Notes under the pieces: model-generated
The model's input: only the letters and a program-made list of their open reading frames with translations
The model's database searches: none
Told to the model about the DNA's origin: nothing
From: Trichlorobacter ammonificans
GTDB lineage: Bacteria > Desulfobacterota > Desulfuromonadia > Geobacterales > Pseudopelobacteraceae
Length of the DNA: 64,000 nucleotides
Assembly: GCF_933509905.1 (NCBI RefSeq)
Contig: NZ_OW150024.1
Span: forward strand, 856,001-920,000
Direction: 5' to 3'
Part shown: positions 1 through 8,757 of the stretch, in pieces
How positions within the stretch are numbered: position 1 is the first letter of the stretch
Layout: every line of letters starts with the position of its first letter
Program-made: the position numbers and the translations under genes

Positions 1-1238
1 AGGATAGTGGCAAAGGTGACGCCGATTGCCGGCTGCACGGCGATCTGGTTGAACTCCTCCATGACCATCTCGATCGGATCTTCGATGGTGACGATGTTGA
101 TTTCCGGCGATGACAGCGTGCGCAACGAGGAGTACAGGGTAGTGGTCTTACCGCTGCCGGTGGGGCCGGTCACCAGGATGATGCCGTTGGGACGCTGGAT
201 AAAACTGGTATAGAGGCGGTATTCACGGGCGTAGAATCCGATCGTGTCCAGCGCCTGCAGCAGAATATCCGGATCAAATATCCTGATCACCACCTTCTCG
301 CCGAAGGCGGTGGGCACCGTGGAGATGCGCAGCTCCACATCCTTGCCGTTGTGGCTGGTCTTGATCCGTCCGTCTTGGGGGCGGCGCTTTTCCGCCAGGT
401 CCATGCGGGCCAGCAGCTTGATCCGGGAAACGATCGGGGCGTGGAGCGGCTTGGGCAGCAGGTGGATGGTATGCAGCAGGCCGTCCAGGCGGAAGCGGAT
501 CAGGCACTTCTCCCGTTTCGGCTCGATATGGATATCACTGGCCCGCTGGTCAAAAGCGTAGGAAAGCAGGAAGTCCACGGCCGAGATGACGTGGCCCTCG
601 CTTTCCGCCAACTCCTGGTTTCCCTTCATCCTGAAAAACTGTTCCAGGTTGCCCAGGTCCGCGCCGGCGGATGCCTCCGCCTCCGCCGCCACGACCGATG
701 CCCGAAACCCGTAGAAATCCCGCAGCACCTTCTGGATATCGGAGCAGGAACTCAGGACCCGTCGTACCTTCATACGGTGGGCCGTGGAAAATTCCCGCAG
801 CGGTTCGTCGTCAAAAGGATCTGCCGTGGCCACCACCAGGTCGCCGTCGCGCATCGCCACCGGCACGATCAGGTGCCGCAGTGCAAAGGGGCGGGGAATG
901 TGCGTGGTGACGATGTCCAGGTCGAGCTTGAGGGGATCAATTTTCAGATAGGGAAGACGCAGGTACTTCGCCAGGGCCTCGGTAATGGCGTCTTCTGACA
1001 GAATACGTCCCCTATCCCCGTGGGTTTCCAGGTTAAAGGAGCTCACGATCTGGGCAGGGGAGGGGGCCTCGCCGGCGCGGTGCACACGGCGTCCGGACTG
1101 GTGAGGGACGGCGATCAGGCGAGCTTCCTGGGCCTTGGCGCCCTCCAGGATCATCTCGCGTTGCTCCGGCGAGATCAGGCGCTGCTCGAACAGTAACGAC
1201 ACCACATAGGGCAGGGTAAGGTGGGACGGTGCGGTCAT
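1..1238 (-). CDS. GspE/PilB-family type II secretion or type IV pilus assembly ATPase (C-terminus outside window)
   Basis: The gene starts at the ATG complementary to 1236-1238 and runs off the left edge, leaving about 412 residues. The N-terminal ~150 residues look like the MshEN/GspE N-terminal domain. The motif ASDIHIEP and the stretch LAEKRRPQDGRI are typical of secretion ATPases. A Walker A motif, GPTGSGKTTTLYSSL, lies near residue 355 (about 145-175). The family is a hexameric cytoplasmic ATPase that powers pseudopilus or pilus assembly. The Walker B, His box and tetracysteine region would lie outside the window, so GspE and PilB cannot be separated here. It is downstream of and co-directional with the RND pump and a small membrane protein, which may be chance. 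Confidence 0.85.
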   Translation of the reverse strand, partial: MTAPSHLTLPYVVSLLFEQRLISPEQREMILEGAKAQEARLIAVPHQSGRRVHRAGEAPSPAQIVSSFNLETHGDRGRILSEDAITEALAKYLRLPYLKIDPLKLDLDIVTTHIPRPFALRHLIVPVAMRDGDLVVATADPFDDEPLREFSTAHRMKVRRVLSSCSDIQKVLRDFYGFRASVVAAEAEASAGADLGNLEQFFRMKGNQELAESEGHVISAVDFLLSYAFDQRASDIHIEPKREKCLIRFRLDGLLHTIHLLPKPLHAPIVSRIKLLARMDLAEKRRPQDGRIKTSHNGKDVELRISTVPTAFGEKVVIRIFDPDILLQALDTIGFYAREYRLYTSFIQRPNGIILVTGPTGSGKTTTLYSSLRTLSSPEINIVTIEDPIEMVMEEFNQIAVQPAIGVTFATI

Positions 1239-1255
1239 GGGGTTTCAGAAGGGCA

Positions 1256-1672
1256 TCAGTTGATCAGCTTGTTCGACTTCACGGCTTCTTCACGCTTTTC
1301 CTGAATCCGCTTGCTGACCGCTTCCAGTACCTCTTCCTCTGTGTAGCCTTTTTTTCGGGGCAAGAGCGGCAGATCCAGGTCGGCGTCGGCCGGCTGTTCC
1401 ATTGCCGGTCCCATGGCCTTGCGCAACATTTCCATTTTTTCGTCGTAGATGATGGCCTCCTGGGCCAGACGAACTGCGTTCAGCAGTACGCCCCGCACGG
1501 TGAAGACCAGCAGCAGGAGGGGAACGATATCTTCCAGCCAGTAGTCGAAACTGCGCTCGCGCGCCATCGTACCGGCCAGCAGCCCTGCCGAGGCGATCAA
1601 CGCGCCGAACAGATTGCCCAGCAGCCGGAACTCGGGGCCGTCAGGAAGCTGTTGGATGTACTCTTTCGCCAT
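1256..1672 (-). CDS. Small membrane protein of unknown function
   Basis: This is a 138-residue ORF starting with MAKEYIQQL. It has a hydrophobic segment around residues 18-36 and a second at about 47-62, followed by a charged, coiled-coil-like C-terminal half rich in Glu, Arg and Lys. The start overlaps the 3' end of the upstream RND gene by 32 bp, which suggests translational coupling, and the ATPase gene begins 17 bp after its stop. I do not recognise the family. The two-helix plus cytoplasmic-tail layout would suit an accessory subunit, but no function can be assigned. Confidence 0.6.
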   Translation of the reverse strand: MAKEYIQQLPDGPEFRLLGNLFGALIASAGLLAGTMARERSFDYWLEDIVPLLLLVFTVRGVLLNAVRLAQEAIIYDEKMEMLRKAMGPAMEQPADADLDLPLLPRKKGYTEEEVLEAVSKRIQEKREEAVKSNKLIN

Positions 1673-4600
1673 GGGGCACCTCCCGACGGCGTACCTCCAT
1701 CAACCGTCGCTGTACAAGGTCTAGATAGTAGTAGACCACCGGTGTTATGTAAAGGGTTAATATTTGGGAGACTATCAAGCCGCCAACCACCGCCAGTCCC
1801 AGGGGACGGCGGGCGGCGGCACCGGCACCGATACCCAGGGCGATGGGCAGCGCCCCCATCAGGGCGGCCATGGTGGTCATCATGATCGGCCGAAAGCGGA
1901 TCAGCGCCCCCCGGTAAATGGCGTCCAAAGGCGCCGTCCCTTCACTGCGCTGCGCCTCAAGGGCGAAGTCGATCATCATGATGGCGTTCTTCTTAACGAT
2001 CCCCACCAGCAGAATGATGCCGACAAAGGCGTACAGATTCAGCTCGTGGCCGAACAGCAGTAGGGTCAGCAAGGCTCCCAGGCCGGCGGAAGGAAGGCCG
2101 GAGAGGATCGTCAACGGGTGGATATAGCTTTCGTACAGCACCCCCAGGACGATGTAGATTACCGCAATGGCGGCGATCAGCAGCCAGCTCAGTCCTTTGA
2201 ACGACTGCTGGAAGGCCTGGGCCGTTCCCTGGAAGGCGGTGGTAATGCCGGCAGGCAGTGTGCGCGCCTCCTGTTCGACGGTGGCGGTCGCCTCGCCCAA
2301 GGGAACGCCGGGGCGTATGTTGAAGGAGATCGTCACGGCCGTGGATTGTCCCAGGTGATTGACTGACAGGGGGCCGACGGTACGCTGGGGGCTCACCAGG
2401 GTGGAGAGCGGCACCAGCTGGCCGCCGGAGGAGCGGACGTAGAGCAGCGACAGGGCGCTGGCATCCTGCTGGTACTTGGGCTCCACCTCCAGGATCACCC
2501 GGTACTGGTTGCTGGGGGCGAATATGGTGGATACCTGTCGCGAGCCGTAGGCGTAGTAAAGCACGTCTTCGACCTGCTGTGCCGAAACCCCCAGTGCGGC
2601 GGCCCGATCCCGGTCGATGACCAGCTTCAGTTCCGGATTCCTGATCTGCAGATCGGAGGTAACATCCTGCAGGATCGGTACATTTTTCAGGCGGGCTTCG
2701 AACTCGGCCGCCGCTTTGTAGAGGGTGTCGGTATCCGGCGACATCAGGGCGAACTGGTACTGGGCCTTGGCCAGGGTCGCCTCCAGCCGGATCGGCGGCG
2801 GATTCTGCAAGAACACCTGGATGCCGGGCAGTTTGGCCAGCTTGGGCCGCAGTTGCTGGATCACCTCGTCTGCGCTGTCCCTGCGCTGATGGAGCGGCTT
2901 GAGGCGGATAAACATGAAGCCGCTGTTGGAGCCGACCCGGCTGCCGGAAGCGCCGGCCGAGGACATGAATGCCTCCACGTTCGGATTCTGGCGTACGATC
3001 TCGGCGGCCAGCTGCTGGTTGCGCATCATCTCCTCGAAGGAAATCCCCTGGACCCCTTCCGTGATGCCGAAGATGCCGCCGGTATCCTCACTGGAAAAGA
3101 GGCCCGCCGGCATGCGCATGAACATCCCCACCGTGATCGCGCCGGAAACTACGGTGAACACCAGCACCGCCCGGCGGTGCCGCAGCACCCACTGCAGCGA
3201 GATGTCATAGCCGTCCCGCAGGCGGTCGAAGAACCGCTCCATGAACAGGTAGAGGCGGCCGTGCCGTTGCGTTGCGTCATGCTGCTTCAGGAAACGGCTG
3301 CACATCATCGGGGTGAGCGTCAGCGATACAAAGCCGGAAATCAGGATCGCCGCCGAGATGGTGATGGCGAACTCGTTCAGAAGCCGTCCCAGCATCCCCC
3401 CCATGAACAGCACCGGGATGAACACCGCCACCAGCGAAATGGTCATGGAGACGATGGTGAAGCCGATTTCCTTCGCGCCGCGCAGGGCCGCTGCCATTGG
3501 TTTTTCGCCGTTTTCGATATGGCGGACGATGTTTTCCAGCATGACGATGGCGTCGTCCACCACGAAGCCGATGGAGAGGGTCAGCGCCAGCAGGCTGATG
3601 TTGTTGATGGAGATGCCCAGGCCGTACATGACCGCAAAGGTCCCGACGATGGACAGGGGAACCGCCAGGCTGGGGATGATGGTGGCCGGCAGGTTGCGCA
3701 GGAAGAGAAAGATCACCATGATCACCAGGCCGATGGTCAGCACCAGGGTGAACTTCACCTCATCCACCGACTCGCGGATGGAGACGGTCCGGTCGTAGAG
3801 CACGTTCATCTGCAGCGCAGCGGGCAGTTGGCTTTGGAATTCGGGCAGCAGTGCCTTGATGGCGTCCACCATCTCAATGGTATTGGCGCCCGGCTGGCGC
3901 TGAACCGCCAGAATAATGGCCCGGGTGGCGAACTCCTTGCGGTTGTACCAGGCGGCCACCTTATCGTTTTCAACGCTGTCAATGGCGGTTCCCAGATCCT
4001 GCACCCGCACCGGCGAGCCGTTCTTCCAGGCAACGATGGCCGGCCTGAACGCCTCCGCCGACAAAAGCGGTCCGTTGGTCTGGATGGTCAGGGCCTGCTT
4101 CGGCCCCTGCAGCGTGCCGGTGGGCAGGTTGGAATTGGCGCGGGAAAGGGCGGTCGCCACCTCGTCGATGCCGATACCCCGTGAGGCCAGCTGACGAGGG
4201 TCAACCTGCACCCGTGCCGCGTACTTTTGTGACCCGTAGACCAGCACCTGGGCGACGCCGCTCACCATGGAGATCCGCTGGGCCAGCATGGTGTCCGCGT
4301 ACTCGTTGACCTGGTGCAGCGGCATGGTGGCGGAGTTCAGTGCAATGTACAGCACCGGCGAATCCGCCGGATTCACCTTGCGGTAGGAGGGGGGAGTCGC
4401 CATGTCCGGCGGCAACTGGCGCATCGCCTTGGCGATGGCCGCCTGCACGTCCAGGGCCGCGGCGTCGATGTCCCGTTTGAGGGTGAACTTGAGGGTGATG
4501 ATGGAGAGCCCCTGACCATTGGTGGAGGTCATGGAATCCAGGCCAGCAATGGTGGAGAACTCCCGTTCCAGGGGGGTGGCCACGGCGGAGGCCATGGTCT

Positions 4601-4769
4601 CGGGGCTGGCGCCAGCCAGGTCGGAGCGGACCTGGATGGTGGGAAAGTCCACCGTGGGCAGGTCGTTCACCGGCAATCCTCGGTAGGCCAGCATGCCGAA
4701 GACCATGATCGCCAGCATCACCAGGCTGGTGGCGATGGGGCGGCGTATGAACGGTTCGGAAATATTCAT
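1641..4769 (-). CDS. RND-family multidrug efflux inner-membrane transporter (AcrB/MdtB-C type)
   Basis: This 1042-residue protein begins MNISEPFIRRPIATSLVML, the usual RND N-terminus, and has the full family length. Transmembrane segment 4 carries the proton-relay Asp pair in GFVVDDAIVMLENI (about residue 410). Two large periplasmic loops are separated by a second TM bundle, as expected. The protein would act as a trimeric proton/drug antiporter in the inner membrane. A membrane-fusion protein and an outer-membrane channel normally accompany it, but neither is in the window: upstream is a divergent secreted-protein gene. The adaptor must be encoded elsewhere. The substrate cannot be read from sequence. 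A CGGGAG ribosome-binding site precedes the ATG closely. Confidence 0.93.
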   Translation of the reverse strand: MNISEPFIRRPIATSLVMLAIMVFGMLAYRGLPVNDLPTVDFPTIQVRSDLAGASPETMASAVATPLEREFSTIAGLDSMTSTNGQGLSIITLKFTLKRDIDAAALDVQAAIAKAMRQLPPDMATPPSYRKVNPADSPVLYIALNSATMPLHQVNEYADTMLAQRISMVSGVAQVLVYGSQKYAARVQVDPRQLASRGIGIDEVATALSRANSNLPTGTLQGPKQALTIQTNGPLLSAEAFRPAIVAWKNGSPVRVQDLGTAIDSVENDKVAAWYNRKEFATRAIILAVQRQPGANTIEMVDAIKALLPEFQSQLPAALQMNVLYDRTVSIRESVDEVKFTLVLTIGLVIMVIFLFLRNLPATIIPSLAVPLSIVGTFAVMYGLGISINNISLLALTLSIGFVVDDAIVMLENIVRHIENGEKPMAAALRGAKEIGFTIVSMTISLVAVFIPVLFMGGMLGRLLNEFAITISAAILISGFVSLTLTPMMCSRFLKQHDATQRHGRLYLFMERFFDRLRDGYDISLQWVLRHRRAVLVFTVVSGAITVGMFMRMPAGLFSSEDTGGIFGITEGVQGISFEEMMRNQQLAAEIVRQNPNVEAFMSSAGASGSRVGSNSGFMFIRLKPLHQRRDSADEVIQQLRPKLAKLPGIQVFLQNPPPIRLEATLAKAQYQFALMSPDTDTLYKAAAEFEARLKNVPILQDVTSDLQIRNPELKLVIDRDRAAALGVSAQQVEDVLYYAYGSRQVSTIFAPSNQYRVILEVEPKYQQDASALSLLYVRSSGGQLVPLSTLVSPQRTVGPLSVNHLGQSTAVTISFNIRPGVPLGEATATVEQEARTLPAGITTAFQGTAQAFQQSFKGLSWLLIAAIAVIYIVLGVLYESYIHPLTILSGLPSAGLGALLTLLLFGHELNLYAFVGIILLVGIVKKNAIMMIDFALEAQRSEGTAPLDAIYRGALIRFRPIMMTTMAALMGALPIALGIGAGAAARRPLGLAVVGGLIVSQILTLYITPVVYYYLDLVQRRLMEVRRREVPHGERVHPTAS

Positions 4770-4958
4770 CGGCTCCCGATACGCTACTCCGGGCAGGAAA
4801 ATAAAGGTAACATTATAGGTCGGGATGCCGGAAATGCAATGTCTTCGGCGTACAGCGACACGATTTTCGTGCGGTGCTATGCACGGCAGCGTCCCGTGGT
4901 ATACTGAGTTTTCAGGGAACGCGCCGTTCCGAGTACGACGAAAAGGAGGGTATCTTTA

Positions 4959-5681
4959 ATGAAACCATTGTCTTGGCTGACCATCATGCTGGCGGTTCTG
5001 CTGGTGCCCGCTCTGGGCCACACCTTCAACGTTGCGGGACGCTACGACAGCAGCGAAGGGAAAATGACCCTGCAGCAGTCGGGTGACCGGGTGCAGGGCC
5101 GCTATGGTAACGACAACGGTGAGCTGACCGGCATACTCTTTGACTCGACCCTTGACGGTTTCTGGATTGAGAACTCCTCCAGCCGGCGTTGTTCGACCCC
5201 GAAAAATGGTCGCTATTACTGGGGAAGGGTGAAACTTGAATTCTCGGGAAGCGGCTTTTCGGGGAAATGGGGCTACTGCGAGGAACCGCTGAACAGTACG
5301 TGGAGCGGAACACGCCTGTCCGGCGGTGCCGGCATGCCGGCACTCCCCGCTGATAGTGCCGACGCTCTTGTCATTGACGGCGGCACCAGACTGGAAGGGG
5401 TATGGGGCTCAACGGAAGGTGATATCCGCTTTCGCCAGCAGGGCAACCGGCTGAGTGGCCGCTACGCCACCGATAACGGCGAAATCGTCGGCACCGTCGA
5501 CAACAACGTCCTGCGCGGCTTCTGGATTGAAGACCACTCGGGCAGGCGGTGCGCCACGCCCCGCAATGGCCGGTACTTTTGGGGGCGTGTCGAGTTCCGC
5601 TTCAACGGCGATAGTTTCAGCGGCCGGTGGGGCTATTGCGACGAAGGACTGAGCGGCTCCTGGAGCGGTCAGCGCAAGTAG
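4959..5681 (+). CDS. Secreted protein with two tandem copies of a ~90-residue domain
   Basis: The 240-residue product has a Sec signal peptide (residues 1-21, cleavage after LGH or nearby) and a strong AAGGAGGG ribosome-binding site. The mature part is an internal duplication: repeat 1 at about residues 27-118 and repeat 2 at about 146-238. Both repeats contain GRY..DNGE, a central GFWIE segment, RRC(S/A)TP(K/R)NGRY(Y/F)WGRV, GKWGYC or GRWGYC, and SWSG or TWSG. Each repeat has two conserved Cys, consistent with one disulfide per domain, and many aromatic residues that suggest beta-strands. I do not recognise a named family. A periplasmic or extracellular beta-barrel-like ligand-binding role is only a guess. 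Confidence 0.75.
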   Translation: MKPLSWLTIMLAVLLVPALGHTFNVAGRYDSSEGKMTLQQSGDRVQGRYGNDNGELTGILFDSTLDGFWIENSSSRRCSTPKNGRYYWGRVKLEFSGSGFSGKWGYCEEPLNSTWSGTRLSGGAGMPALPADSADALVIDGGTRLEGVWGSTEGDIRFRQQGNRLSGRYATDNGEIVGTVDNNVLRGFWIEDHSGRRCATPRNGRYFWGRVEFRFNGDSFSGRWGYCDEGLSGSWSGQRK

Positions 5682-5695
5682 CGGGCGGATGACGA

Positions 5696-5719
5696 CAACC
5701 GGGAGCAATCCCGGTTGTT
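5696..5719. terminator. Bidirectional hairpin between convergent genes
   Basis: A perfect inverted repeat, ACAACCGGGA and TCCCGGTTGT around a GCAA loop, lies between the ends of the secreted duplicated-domain gene (+) and the NSS transporter gene (-). The convergent arrangement supports a shared terminator. There is no long T-run. Confidence 0.6.
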
Positions 5720-5729
5720 CGCTCTGCGG

Positions 5730-7115
5730 TCAGCCGAGCAGTGCGGCGATCCAGGCAAAGAGCCCGGTGTCACGTACCTTGAAATAGAGCACCACGGCCA
5801 CCGCCAGCGGCGAAATATAGCGGATCAAAAAGTGCCAGGCCGGATAGACCCAGCCGGCTCCACCGGCAAGCAACTGCTGCTTCTCCTCCGCGCCGCTCCA
5901 GAACCAGCCGACGTAGATCGCAGTCACCAGGCCGCTCAGCGGCAAGAGGTAGTTGCTGGCCAGCAGATCGGCGGCATCGAAGAAAACCAGACCGGCGACC
6001 ACCTTCCACTCCGACAGTAAATTGTAGGAAAGGGCCGTGGGAATGCCAACCACGAAGGCCAGCCCGGCGAGGAAGGCGCTGGCCCGCTTTCGTCCCCATC
6101 CCCGTTCGTCGATCAGGTAGGCCACCTGCGCCTCCAGCAGGGAAATGTTGCTGGTCAGGGCGGCGAAGGCCAGCAGCAGGAAAAAGACAATGGCCAGGAA
6201 CTGTCCGCCGGGAAGCTGGGAAAATACCACCGGTATGGTCTTGAATACCAGCCCCGGCCCGGCAGCCGGCTGCATGTTCACCGAGAAGACCACCGAAAAG
6301 ATCGCCACGCCGGCCATCAGGGAGATCGTCGTGTCCAGGAGCACTACCCGGAAACTGGCCGACAGCAGGTTTTCCTTCCGGTTCAGGTAAGAACCGTAGG
6401 TGATCATGGCCGCCATCCCCAGAGACAGGGTGAAAAAGGCATGTCCCAGTGCTTCGAGCACGGAGCCGGGGGTCAGCTTGCCGAAATCGGGGCGGAACAT
6501 GAAGGCCAGTCCTTGCCAGGCGCCGGCACTGAACAGGCCGTTCAGGAAGAGCAACACCATCAGGGCGAACAGGATCGGCATCAGGATCTTGTTCCAGCGT
6601 TCGATCCCTTTTTGCACGCCGCCGATCACGATCCCGAGGCAGAGGATCATGAACACGAAATGCCAGAAAAGCTGCCGGGGACCGTTGGCGGTCAGGCCGC
6701 CGAACATTCCCTCGATGGCGGCCGCCGGCTGGCCGGAAAAACTGTCCAGCAGCGAGCGATAAAGATACTCCAGGGTCCAGCCGGCAACCACCGAGTAGTA
6801 GGAGCAGATGATGAATGCCGCTGCCACGCTGATCCAGCCGGCGGCACACCAGGGCGACCGCTTTCCTTCAAGTTTGATGAACGCACCCACGGCATCGCGG
6901 CGGGTCTGGCGACCGATCATCAGCTCGGCCATCATGATCGGCAGACCGACAATGGCGATGCTGACCAGATAGACCAGCACGAAGGCGCCGCCGCCGTTCT
7001 GGCCGGTAATATAGGGAAATTTCCAGATATTGCCGAGACCGATGGCGCTGCCGGCGGCAGCCAGAACGAAACCGAGGCGGGAAGCCCATTGTGCCCGGGG
7101 TGCCTGCTTTGACAT
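5730..7115 (-). CDS. Sodium-dependent transporter, neurotransmitter:sodium symporter (NSS/SNF) family
   Basis: The chosen start gives MSKQAPRAQWASRLGF and 461 residues, close to the usual bacterial NSS length. The signature GSAIGLGNIWKFPY in TM1 (about residues 22-36) contains the unwound Na+/substrate region found in LeuT-type transporters. About eleven to twelve hydrophobic helices follow. The family imports amino acids or related small molecules with Na+. The substrate is not predictable from sequence alone. A longer in-frame start at 7181 adds 22 residues that do not align with the family and was not used. The gene is monocistronic between a convergent terminator and an upstream lipoprotein gene. 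Confidence 0.9.
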   Translation of the reverse strand: MSKQAPRAQWASRLGFVLAAAGSAIGLGNIWKFPYITGQNGGGAFVLVYLVSIAIVGLPIMMAELMIGRQTRRDAVGAFIKLEGKRSPWCAAGWISVAAAFIICSYYSVVAGWTLEYLYRSLLDSFSGQPAAAIEGMFGGLTANGPRQLFWHFVFMILCLGIVIGGVQKGIERWNKILMPILFALMVLLFLNGLFSAGAWQGLAFMFRPDFGKLTPGSVLEALGHAFFTLSLGMAAMITYGSYLNRKENLLSASFRVVLLDTTISLMAGVAIFSVVFSVNMQPAAGPGLVFKTIPVVFSQLPGGQFLAIVFFLLLAFAALTSNISLLEAQVAYLIDERGWGRKRASAFLAGLAFVVGIPTALSYNLLSEWKVVAGLVFFDAADLLASNYLLPLSGLVTAIYVGWFWSGAEEKQQLLAGGAGWVYPAWHFLIRYISPLAVAVVLYFKVRDTGLFAWIAALLG

Positions 7116-7226
7116 GAATGGTTCTGCTCCACAGGTAAGATTCTGAAAACAGGTGTTCCGGATGCTGCTGAACCTCAGCATGCTGCAAGCGCGGTTGCAA
7201 CAGCGGGCAATACCTCCGGGCCGTTG

Positions 7227-7691
7227 CTATTTTTCAGGCATTGCCGAGGAGTGGTGGCTGGTGATGAGCCACTCCGAACCGTTCCAGCGATAGGTGAAGG
7301 TGTAGCGCCCGCTGACCTGTGCCCCGGTTGTGGCAAAGGTGAAGGTGTACAGACCGGCATCAACTGCCGTGTTGCAGCCGATTTCAATACTGCGCAGGTT
7401 GATCGTGCCGGAGGGGCGGTTCTCCAGAAAATGATGGAAGTAATCTTCCTTTTCGGCTGGCGTGAGACGTGGCTTGTTCGAAACAGTGGGCAGGAGGATC
7501 GAGCGCTCTGCATAATTGGCGACTACCCTCTGCGGGTCACTGGTTCTCAGCGACTGGTTCCAGCGGTCGAATAGCAAGGCTATCTCCTGCTCTGTTGTTG
7601 CCTTGCATGATTCCGTGCGCATACCTTGGGTGCCGGCGCAACCGGTAAGGGTTGCCGCGATCAGAAGCATGCAGAGATACGTGCTTTTCAT
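7227..7691 (-). CDS. Lipoprotein with a SnoaL-like/DUF4440-type fold
   Basis: The 154-residue protein starts MKSTYLCMLLIAATLTGCAG, a clear lipobox (LTGC), so it should be lipidated at Cys18. The mature domain (about 30-150) has the pattern of NTF2/SnoaL-like proteins: an N-terminal helix with LFDRWNQSL, a VVANYAE turn, then a beta-sheet ending YTFTYRWNGSEWLITSHHSS. The start has an AAAGGA ribosome-binding site. It sits immediately beyond the distal end of the integron array, and no complete attC separates it from the last cassette, so it is probably a resident gene. Function is unknown. Confidence 0.65.
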   Translation of the reverse strand: MKSTYLCMLLIAATLTGCAGTQGMRTESCKATTEQEIALLFDRWNQSLRTSDPQRVVANYAERSILLPTVSNKPRLTPAEKEDYFHHFLENRPSGTINLRSIEIGCNTAVDAGLYTFTFATTGAQVSGRYTFTYRWNGSEWLITSHHSSAMPEK

Positions 7692-7744
7692 GGGTGCATT
7701 CCTTTCAGCGTTGATGGAAGAGCTTCAGACCATGATTACTATGG

Positions 7745-8065
7745 TCAGGCCGGGGTCGCAAGTTTTAATCCCACGATACCGGCGACGATCAGCCCAAGAC
7801 TCAGGAGCCGCAAAAAATTTGCCGGTTCACCCAGCAGGACGATGCCGAGTACGGCGGTGCCCACCGCGCCCACGCCAACCCAGACCGCGTATGCGGTACC
7901 GACGGGCAGGGATTTCATTGCCACGCCAAGCAGCCCGAGGCTGACAATCATCGAGAATACGGTAGCAACTGTTGGCCAGAAACGGGTGAACCCTTCGGTA
8001 TATTTTAGCCCAATCGCCCATCCGATCTCAAATAGGCCCGCAACAACAAGAATAAACCAGTTCAT
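7745..8065 (-). CDS. gdx: Cassette 13: Gdx/SugE-type SMR guanidinium exporter
   Basis: The 106-residue product starts [20 protein letters not shown] and has four TM helices. The essential SMR glutamate is Glu13, and the GWAIGLKY context is characteristic of Gdx/SugE rather than EmrE. Gdx proteins exchange protons for guanidinium across the inner membrane as antiparallel dimers. A two-hairpin guanidine-II riboswitch lies directly upstream, which strongly supports guanidinium as the substrate. The 133-residue longer reading frame merely translates the riboswitch and was rejected. This is the last gene of the array. Its TGA stop lies in a GTCAGGCC motif resembling an attC core half, but the rest of an attC is missing. 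Confidence 0.9.
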   Translation of the reverse strand: MNWFILVVAGLFEIGWAIGLKYTEGFTRFWPTVATVFSMIVSLGLLGVAMKSLPVGTAYAVWVGVGAVGTAVLGIVLLGEPANFLRLLSLGLIVAGIVGLKLATPA

Positions 8066-8084
8066 CACATACCTCTCTTTCATG

Positions 8085-8130
8085 CGGGGCCGTCCCCAGT
8101 CGGAGTAGAGAGGTGAGGTCGTCCTCACTT
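8085..8130 (-). promoter_or_regulatory. Guanidine-II (mini-ykkC) riboswitch upstream of gdx
   Basis: Reading the minus strand, two hairpins occur in tandem. The first is GTGAGG-ACGA-CCTCAC (8128 to 8113) with an ACGA loop. The second is GGGG-ACGG-CCCC (8097 to 8086) with an ACGG loop. A short linker joins them, and AGAGAGG, a ribosome-binding site, follows before the gdx ATG at 8065. Two stem-loops with ACGR tetraloops next to a ribosome-binding site are the defining structure of the mini-ykkC class, which senses guanidine. The position fits translational control: guanidine binding would free the Shine-Dalgarno sequence. Confidence 0.85.
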
Positions 8131-8139
8131 CTGGGAAAC

Positions 8140-8267
8140 CTGACATGCACGGGATAACCGGTTGCCAACGCCGGAGCGCTGCTGCTTCTGTTGCCGACCA
8201 ACTGGTAACTGCGGCATAGGTGAAATGCAGCGGCCAGTACGCCGGCCCGGGTTGATTGAGCCGTCAG
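8140..8267 (-). repeat. attC site of cassette 12 (SMR pump)
   Basis: This ~128 bp element matches the array's long attC type, with the CGGATAACCGGTTGCC-like arm at the left and GATTGAGCCGTCAGG at the right. Both core motifs are slightly degenerate (TGAC and GTCAG replace TAAC and GTTAG). It separates the EmrE-like cassette from the gdx cassette. Confidence 0.85.
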
Positions 8268-8271
8268 GCGT

Positions 8272-8604
8272 CTAGTGTGCCGAGGATTTGGAAAAGAGAT
8301 TAAGAACCAGTACGCCCGAAACAATAAGCAGAATGCCGACAATAGCAGGTACGTCAAGCTTTTGCCCCATGAAAATCCAAGCCACAAGAGCAACCAATGC
8401 TGTTCCGGCGCCTGACCAGATGGCATAGGCCATGCCGACCGGAATTGTTTTTAACGTGAGCGACAAGAAGTAGAATGCCGTGGCATAGCCTATGACCACC
8501 AGGCATGACGGCCAGAACTTCGTAAAACCTTCAGCCGACTTTAGCGCAGAGGTAGCGGCGACTTCACTCATGATTGCTACGGCAAGATAGCCCCATTTAT
8601 GCAT
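8272..8604 (-). CDS. Cassette 12: EmrE/QacE-like small multidrug resistance protein
   Basis: The 110-residue protein starts [22 protein letters not shown] and carries the essential Glu14 in the EmrE-type context ([10 protein letters not shown]), followed by [12 protein letters not shown] and three more TM helices. EmrE/Qac proteins are proton-coupled exporters of lipophilic cations such as quaternary ammonium compounds. No riboswitch is visible upstream, unlike the neighbouring Gdx cassette. An AAAGGA ribosome-binding site precedes the ATG at 8604. The same reading frame is open upstream through the attC into the previous cassette up to 8973, so a 233-residue fusion is formally possible. SMR genes are frequent integron cargo. 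Confidence 0.9.
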   Translation of the reverse strand: MHKWGYLAVAIMSEVAATSALKSAEGFTKFWPSCLVVIGYATAFYFLSLTLKTIPVGMAYAIWSGAGTALVALVAWIFMGQKLDVPAIVGILLIVSGVLVLNLFSKSSAH

Positions 8605-8628
8605 TCGATCGATCCTTTCTCCGTAACG

Positions 8629-8756
8629 CCTGACGTTCGCGAGATAGCCGGCTGACAGTGCCGGAGTAGTGCTGTTTGAATTGCCCGCCAACCGACGATT
8701 GCGGCATAGATGAATTCGGCGCACAGCAAGCCGGTCCGGGGTAATTGAGCCGTTAG
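8629..8756 (-). repeat. attC site of cassette 11
   Basis: This is a long-type attC of about 128 bp. On the plus strand it reads CGCCTGACGTTCGCGAGATA at the left and TTGAGCCGTTAGC at the right. It contains no in-frame stop for the reading frame that joins cassettes 11 and 12. Confidence 0.85.
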
Positions 8757-8757
8757 C

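Noticed and set aside
2853-4184. A 443-codon plus-strand ORF within the RND pump gene.
   Set aside because: It is the antisense shadow of a GC-rich gene; its translation is rich in His, Gln and Asp and has no family signature, while the opposite strand is a clear RND transporter.
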